Of a DNA stretch of 64,000 nucleotides, positions 60,001 to 64,000 are shown in pieces (the first letter of the stretch is position 1; every line of letters begins with the position of its first letter). Location of the stretch: the NCBI RefSeq assembly GCF_030817475.1, contig NZ_JAUSZJ010000002.1, positions 6,152,626 through 6,216,625 on the forward strand, read 5' to 3'. Under the pieces are notes generated by a model that made no database searches, had not been told where the DNA came from, and saw only the letters and a list, made by a program, of their open reading frames with translations. A program made the position numbers and the translations under genes. The stretch comes from Streptomyces sp. V2I9 (lineage in GTDB: Bacteria; Actinomycetota; Actinomycetes; Streptomycetales; Streptomycetaceae).

Positions 60001-62422
60001 AGGCGGCACCGGCGAGTTCGGCCGGGTCCGCGGGCTCACCGGTCACGTCGGAGACCACCGGGACGACGGGGGCGTTGTACGCCAGCCCGGCCGCCACCCG
60101 CCCGAACGCGTCGAGCATCGCGTCGATGTGGGGCGAGTGGAAGGCGTGGCTGACGGCCAACCGCTTGGTGCGGTGCCCCTGCTCGCGCAGTCGTTCCGCG
60201 AGGGCGAGCACCACGTCCTCGTCCCCGGAGAGCACGACCGACTCCGGTCCGTTGACGGCGGCGAGGGAGACGGCGTCCTCGTGCCCGGCCAGCAACGGCC
60301 GTATCGCCTCCTCGCCCACGCTGAACGCGACCATGGCTCCGGTGGCGGGCAGGGCCTGCATCAGCCGGCCCCGAGCGGTGACCAGTACGGCCGCGTCCGT
60401 GAGCGAGAGGACTCCGGCGACATGCGCCGCGGCGATCCCGCCGATGGAGTGTCCCACCACGACGTCCGGCCGCACCCCCCAGTCGGCCAGCACCCGGGCG
60501 AGAGCGACCTCCAGTGCGAACAGCGCGGGCTGGGTGTACGCGGTGGTGTCGAGCAGCCCGGCGGCGGGCGTGCCGGGTTCCGCGAACACGGCCTCGCGCA
60601 GCGGAGTGGTCAGGTGCTTGTCCAGCTCCGCGCAAATCTCGTCGAACGCCTCGGCGAACGGCGGGAGCTGCCGGTGCAGCTCCCGGCCCATGCCGAGCCG
60701 TTGGCTTCCCTGCCCGGAGAAGGCGAACGCGAGCCTCCCGGTGCCCGCCCGTCCCGTCACCACGGAGTCGGGGGAGGCGCCGGCCGCGAACGCCCGGAGC
60801 CCCTCCAGCACCTCTTCCCGGTCCGCCCCCACGGCCACGGCACGGTGGTCCAGGTGGGCCCTGGTGGTGGCGAGCGCACGGGCTGTGCGGGACGCCTCGA
60901 TGTCCTCGGCGGCGGCCAGGTGGTCGGCCAGCCGTCCGGCCGTTCTCGCGAGGGCGGCCGGCGTTCGTGCCGAGAGCGGCCAGGCGACCATCTCGACGGC
61001 GGCGGAACCGGGCTCGGCGTCGGCGGAGTCAGGTGGAGCGGGTGCCTCTTCGACGATGACGTGAGCGTTCGTCCCGCTGGCTCCGAAGGCGGAGACGGCG
61101 GCGCGGCGGGGGTGGGTGGTGTGGGTCCAGGGGCGGGGTTGGGTGAGGAGTTGGACGGTGTTGGTGGTCCAGTCGACGTGGGGGGTGGGTCGGTCGATGT
61201 GGAGGGTGCGGGGCATGGTGCGGTGGTGGAGGGCGAGGACGGTTTTGATGATGCCGGCGACGCCTGCGGCGGCTTGGGTGTGGCCGATGTTGGATTTGAG
61301 GGAGCCGAGCCAGAGGGGGTGGTCGGGGTCGCGGTGGCGGCCGTAGGTGTTGATGAGGGCTTGGGCTTCGATGGGGTCGCCGAGGGTGGTGCCGGTGCCG
61401 TGGGCTTCGACGAGGTCGATGTCGTGGGGGTGGAGTCGTGCGTTGGTGAGGGCTTGGTCGATGACGCGTTGTTGGGAGGGGCCGTTGGGTGCGGTGAGGC
61501 CGTTGGAGGCGCCGTCCTGGTTGACGGCGGAGCCTGCGACGAGGGCGAGGACGGTGTGGCCGTTGCGGCGGGCGTCGGAGAGGCGTTCGAGGAGGACGAG
61601 GGCGACGCCTTCGGACCAGCCGGTGCCGTCGGCCGCGGCGGCGAAGGCCTTGCAGCGGGCGTCCGGCGCCAGCCCCCGCTGCCGCGAGAAATGCACGAGT
61701 GTGTCGGGCGCCGCCATGATGGCAGCACCGCCGGCCAGGGCCAGGTCGCACTCGCCGGAGCGCAGTGACTGGGCGGCCAGGTGCAGGGCCACCAGCGACG
61801 ACGAGCACGCCGTCTCCACCGTCACCGCCGGACCCTCCAGCCCCAGGGTGTACGAGATCCGGCCCGAGGCCGCGCTGCCGGAGTTGCCGATGCTCAGCAG
61901 ACCCTCGACCTCGGGGGGTGTTTCCCGCAGGGGCGGGGCGTAGTCGTGGTACATCACGCCGGCGAACACCCCGGTCCGGCTGCCCTGCAGGGAGGTCGGG
62001 GCGATGCCGGCCCGCTCGATGGTCTCCCAGGACACTTCCAGCAGGTGCCGCTGCTGCGGGTTGAGCGAGAGTGCCTCGCGCGGGGAGATGCCGAAGAACT
62101 CCGCGTCGAACCCGGCGGCGTCGTGCAGGAACCCGCCCTCGCGGACGTACGCCTTGCCCGGCGCGTCGGGGTCGGGGTCGTACAGGCCCGCCACATCCCA
62201 GCCGCGGTCGTCGGGGAAGGGACCGACGGCATCCGTCCCGGAGTCGACCAGCCGCCACAGGTCCTCGGGGGTGGTGACGCCCCCGGGCAGCCGGCAGCCC
62301 ATACCTACGATGGCGATCGGCTCCCGGGAAGCGGCCTCCGCCTCCCGCAGTTTCTCGCGGGCCTGCCGCAGTTCGACGAGGGTGCGCTTCAGGTAATCAC
62401 GAAGCCTGGTGTCATTGGTCAT
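57044..62422 (-). CDS. Type I polyketide synthase, module KS-AT-DH-KR-ACP
   Basis: 1792 residues from ATG 62422 with AAGGAG upstream; the longer open frame is a shadow of the next PKS gene. N-terminal docking helix (YLKRTLVELRQAREKLREAE), KS (Cys ~207 in VETACSSSL), AT (~567-880; GHSIGG and HAFH, malonyl), DH with HIVAGAMVVP (~959) and DSALQ (~1119), KR with GGTGALGAL (~1364), LDD (B-type) and Tyr in GNYTAANAF, then ACP GFDSLAAVELR (~1666) and a C-terminal docking region. Expected to add an acetate unit and leave an E double bond. Part of the KS coding sequence has foreign codon usage (see repeat of findings). Confidence 0.94.
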   Translation of the reverse strand: MTNDTRLRDYLKRTLVELRQAREKLREAEAASREPIAIVGMGCRLPGGVTTPEDLWRLVDSGTDAVGPFPDDRGWDVAGLYDPDPDAPGKAYVREGGFLHDAAGFDAEFFGISPREALSLNPQQRHLLEVSWETIERAGIAPTSLQGSRTGVFAGVMYHDYAPPLRETPPEVEGLLSIGNSGSAASGRISYTLGLEGPAVTVETACSSSLVALHLAAQSLRSGECDLALAGGAAIMAAPDTLVHFSRQRGLAPDARCKAFAAAADGTGWSEGVALVLLERLSDARRNGHTVLALVAGSAVNQDGASNGLTAPNGPSQQRVIDQALTNARLHPHDIDLVEAHGTGTTLGDPIEAQALINTYGRHRDPDHPLWLGSLKSNIGHTQAAAGVAGIIKTVLALHHRTMPRTLHIDRPTPHVDWTTNTVQLLTQPRPWTHTTHPRRAAVSAFGASGTNAHVIVEEAPAPPDSADAEPGSAAVEMVAWPLSARTPAALARTAGRLADHLAAAEDIEASRTARALATTRAHLDHRAVAVGADREEVLEGLRAFAAGASPDSVVTGRAGTGRLAFAFSGQGSQRLGMGRELHRQLPPFAEAFDEICAELDKHLTTPLREAVFAEPGTPAAGLLDTTAYTQPALFALEVALARVLADWGVRPDVVVGHSIGGIAAAHVAGVLSLTDAAVLVTARGRLMQALPATGAMVAFSVGEEAIRPLLAGHEDAVSLAAVNGPESVVLSGDEDVVLALAERLREQGHRTKRLAVSHAFHSPHIDAMLDAFGRVAAGLAYNAPVVPVVSDVTGEPADPAELAGAAYWVRHARAAVRFSDAVRTLESTGVTTVLELGFGDTLAALVGDNSETIGAVPALRRGRPELRSLTDALARVYVRGHPVDWPALYPAPGAHPPLPTYPFEHRRFWLEPVRTADLGAVGAAPSGHPLLGAAVALPGSDGVVFAQCLSPASHPWLREHIVAGAMVVPGAALVEAAVRAGDEVGAGTVDEMVIETPVVLPEDRALQLRVTVGAKEADGLRPVAFHSRPDGARDAEWIRHATGFLSGTPVTGAELRDWPPAGAEPVALTDFHDRLTETGLELGPLFRGLRAVWAGGDEVFAEAEFPGDGVEDFLLHPALLDSALQAAAFAAGAGERGTALPFAWKSFAVHSSGATALRVRMRTGDGVMSLDIADATGSPVVTVGSLATRPLDPDRIAEAGRSDDRLLALDWATVPLPDSGAAPAPQRVLDLTEPVTGGPVLQARGLGVLALEGLQRKLAEPGGEPLVVLTRDARRDPAAATVWGLVRSAQLEHPGEFVLVAVDDDSRDLLPNALAAGEPQLALAERTLRVPRLSRTPAVPPGRDNRSGGGRTLDPTGTVLITGGTGALGALVARHLIGEHGARHLLLVSRHGPSAPGASELHAELTALGTSVTIACCDVSDRQDVARLLATVPAEHPLTCVVHTAGVLDDGVVSALTPERMDTVFLPKAEGAWHLHELTRGADLASFVLFSSAGGTLGSAGQGNYTAANAFLDGLAAYRAGLGLPAVSVAWGLWEQDSEMTRSLRDGGAGSRDRYVLPLPAEQALRSFDAAVSGEAAAVLAARFDLAAVKRSPAVPAVLRGLVPQDRPTARREQASEGSFVRELGRLTTPQRLRRLVDLVRSQAAHTIGHEDADAIDRERSFKEMGFDSLAAVELRNRIAAATGVRLPATLIFDYPNPAVVARQLAERLFPEPVDDEDIDGPREERLREVLASVSLERLRELGLLSGLLRLADETGGPAPADGSPAGEPVSEISTMSVENLVARALGERHP
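61083..61632 (-). other. Codon-usage mosaic within the KS domain
   Basis: Across about 550 bases the plus strand becomes markedly G/T-rich and C-poor, unlike flanks. On the coding strand this means nearly all C-ending codons plus CAA for Gln. The protein remains a normal KS C-terminal half. Consistent with a recombined or gene-converted segment. Confidence 0.7.
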
Positions 62423-62433
62423 TGCGGACTCCT

Positions 62434-64000
62434 TCACGCGTTCGGGGCCTGGGGCAGGTCCAGTTCGGCTTCCGCGAGCCGCATGATCTCTTCGTCGGTC
62501 GCCAGCTCCAGGTCGGATTCGGCCGCAGCGCCGACGCCGTGCCATTTCGCCGCCAGCTCGCGCAGCCGCCCCGCCACCTCCGCGCGGTCGTCGGGTTCCA
62601 GCAGCTGTCGGTCGAGCGATGCCTCCAGCCGTTGCAGTTCGGCGAGGACCGCGGCGGCCGCCCCGTCGACTCCTGAGCCGCCCTCTTCCTCCTCGCCGAA
62701 GCCGAGCTGCTGTTCGACGTGGCGGGCGAGCGCGGTGGGGGTGGGATGGTCGAAGACCAGGGTCGCCGGCAGCCGCAGGCCGGTACTGGCGCCGATGCGG
62801 TTGCGCAGGTCGACGGCGGCCAGCGAGTCGAAGCCGAGGTCCTTGAAGGCCTGGCGTCCGTCCACCGCCTCCGGTGCCGCGTGACCCAGCGTGGCAGCCG
62901 TGTGCGCGAGCACCATGTCGACGAGCTGCTTCGACCGATCCGGCGCGGTGACCCGGCGCAGCCGGTCGAGGAAGGAGTCCGACGGCTCGGCGGCGGCCTG
63001 CCGTGCGGTGGGCCGCGTGCGGGGCACCAGGTCCCCGAGCACGGCGGGCGGGTTCGCCGACTGCCGGAGCGCGGTGAGGCTGAGCTTGACCGGCACCACC
63101 ACGGAGGGGCTCTGCGCAGAGCTGTCGCCGCGCAGCGCGGCGTCGAAGAGCAGCAGGCCCTCCTCGTCGCTCATCGCGAGCACTTCCCGCTTGAGGTGCC
63201 CGCGGGTGCCGTCCAGGAGCGCGCCGGTCATCTCGCTGGCCTGCTCCCACAGGCCCCAGGCCAGCGAGAGCCCGGGCAGTCCGAGCCGCCGCCGGTAGGC
63301 GGCCAGACCGTCGAGGAACCCGTTGCCTGCTGCGTAGTTGCCCTGGCCCGCGTTGCCCAGCGTGCCCGAGGCCGACGAGAACAGGACGAACGCCGACAGG
63401 CCCAGGTGCTCGGTGAGCCGGTGCAGGTTCCAGGCGCCGTCGACCTTCGGCCCGAAGACCCTGTCGACCCGCTCGGCGTCCAGCGAGGTGAGCACTCCGT
63501 CGTCCAGTACGGCGGCACTGTGGATCACGGCGGTGAGCGGGTGGTCCGCCGGGATACCCGTGAGGAGGCCGGCGACCGCGGCGCGGTCACCGATGTCGGC
63601 GGCCGCGACGGTCACGGTGGCGCCCAGGGCGGTGAGTTCGTCGCGCAGCCGCCCGGCCTCCGGGGCGTCGGAGCCGCGCCGGCTGGTGAGCAGCAGGTGC
63701 CGTACACCGTGGTGGGTGACGAGCCGCCGGGCGACCAGTGCGCCCAAGGTGCCGGTGCCCCCGGTGATCAGGACGGTGCCTTCCGCGTCCAGTCCGGCCG
63801 GTCCGGCCTCCTCGGGCCGCAGCCGGGTCAGCCGTGGTACGAGGATGGCACCGTCGCGCAGGGCCAGTTGAGGTTCACCGGTGGCGACCGCGGCGGGCAG
63901 CAGCGCCCGGGACGCGGCCGTGTCGTCCACGTCGACCAGAACCACCTGTCCGGGGTTCTCCGACTGCGCCACCCGGGCCAGTCCCCACACCGAGGCCATG
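62434..64000 (-). CDS. Type I polyketide synthase, C-terminal KR-ACP part (cut by window edge)
   Basis: The frame is open to base 64000, so only the last ~520 residues are visible. KR with GGTGTLGAL, LDD motif (VLDDGV, B-type), Ser in LFSSASGT and Tyr in GNYAAGN: expected active, giving a 3-hydroxy (or, if a DH lies upstream, a double bond). ACP with GFDSLAAVDLRNRI. A long C-terminal docking domain follows (ELQRLEASLDRQL, ATDEEIMRLAEAELDL), to pass the chain to the KS-AT-DH-KR-ACP protein, whose start is 11 bases after this stop. Confidence 0.93.
   Translation of the reverse strand, partial: MASVWGLARVAQSENPGQVVLVDVDDTAASRALLPAAVATGEPQLALRDGAILVPRLTRLRPEEAGPAGLDAEGTVLITGGTGTLGALVARRLVTHHGVRHLLLTSRRGSDAPEAGRLRDELTALGATVTVAAADIGDRAAVAGLLTGIPADHPLTAVIHSAAVLDDGVLTSLDAERVDRVFGPKVDGAWNLHRLTEHLGLSAFVLFSSASGTLGNAGQGNYAAGNGFLDGLAAYRRRLGLPGLSLAWGLWEQASEMTGALLDGTRGHLKREVLAMSDEEGLLLFDAALRGDSSAQSPSVVVPVKLSLTALRQSANPPAVLGDLVPRTRPTARQAAAEPSDSFLDRLRRVTAPDRSKQLVDMVLAHTAATLGHAAPEAVDGRQAFKDLGFDSLAAVDLRNRIGASTGLRLPATLVFDHPTPTALARHVEQQLGFGEEEEGGSGVDGAAAAVLAELQRLEASLDRQLLEPDDRAEVAGRLRELAAKWHGVGAAAESDLELATDEEIMRLAEAELDLPQAPNA

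Noticed and set aside
57050..61768. Long plus-strand open frames within the PKS genes
   Set aside because: Shadows opposite conserved PKS domains; low-complexity translations.
62423..63250. Upstream in-frame extension of the KS-AT-DH-KR-ACP protein
   Set aside because: It runs through the neighbouring PKS gene in another frame, gives Arg/Gly-rich sequence, and a proper start with RBS and docking helix lies at 62422.

Overview
The window is chromosomal DNA from a high-GC actinomycete, almost certainly Streptomyces. GC is very high with strong G/C preference at third codon positions. GTG starts and ATGA/GTGA stop-start overlaps are frequent, GGAGG-type ribosome binding sites are common, and the gene content (SecDF fusion, MreB-like paralogue, ROK regulator, modular type I PKS) is typical of Streptomyces.

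Positions 1-31579 are mixed housekeeping and accessory genes. A truncated S9 prolyl oligopeptidase is coupled to an S66 LD-carboxypeptidase. These are followed by a secreted S15/CocE-type hydrolase, a VOC protein, a methyltransferase, a PAP2-diacylglycerol kinase fusion, an aminotransferase-fold protein without the PLP lysine, and DedA and MBL-fold proteins. Next come a holin-like/phosphodiesterase fusion, an NAD-dependent DNA ligase, a short MreB-like protein and a SecDF fusion. The rest of this part holds XRE and LysR regulators, a pterin dehydratase, a His-rich methyltransferase, a ricin-type lectin, an aldo/keto reductase, an acyl-CoA synthetase, FdhD, a FabH-like enzyme and a ROK regulator.

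Positions 31756-41803 form a sugar-handling locus. It has a ribose-type ABC importer (ATPase, permease, Tat/lipoprotein binding protein), a Gfo/Idh/MocA dehydrogenase, a TIM-barrel isomerase/epimerase, and a 1236-residue secreted protein joining a PQQ-type sugar dehydrogenase propeller, PKD, CBM6-like, ThuA and DUF1080 domains. The combination resembles 3-keto-sugar (3-keto-glycoside) catabolism.

Positions 41897-50987 are a tightly coupled operon that I recognise as an Ebo-type cluster. It carries EboA, EboB (TatD-like), EboC (UbiA), EboE and EboF homologues plus two TIM-barrel proteins. The usual EboD (dehydroquinate-synthase-like cyclase) is not present. A myo-inositol-phosphate-synthase-like protein, another NAD-dependent sugar-phosphate cyclase, occupies the head of the operon. 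This is the most interesting system in the window.

A tRNA-Leu(GAG) with a strong terminator (51238-51354) separates this from the 3' end of a biosynthetic gene cluster on the minus strand (51491-64000). Read in transcription order it holds a PKS ending in KR-ACP, a KS-AT-DH-KR-ACP module, a final KS-AT-ACP module without thioesterase, an arylamine-N-acetyltransferase-type amide synthase, and an FAD monooxygenase. This is the standard end of an ansamycin (aryl macrolactam) assembly line. The cluster continues beyond the right edge.
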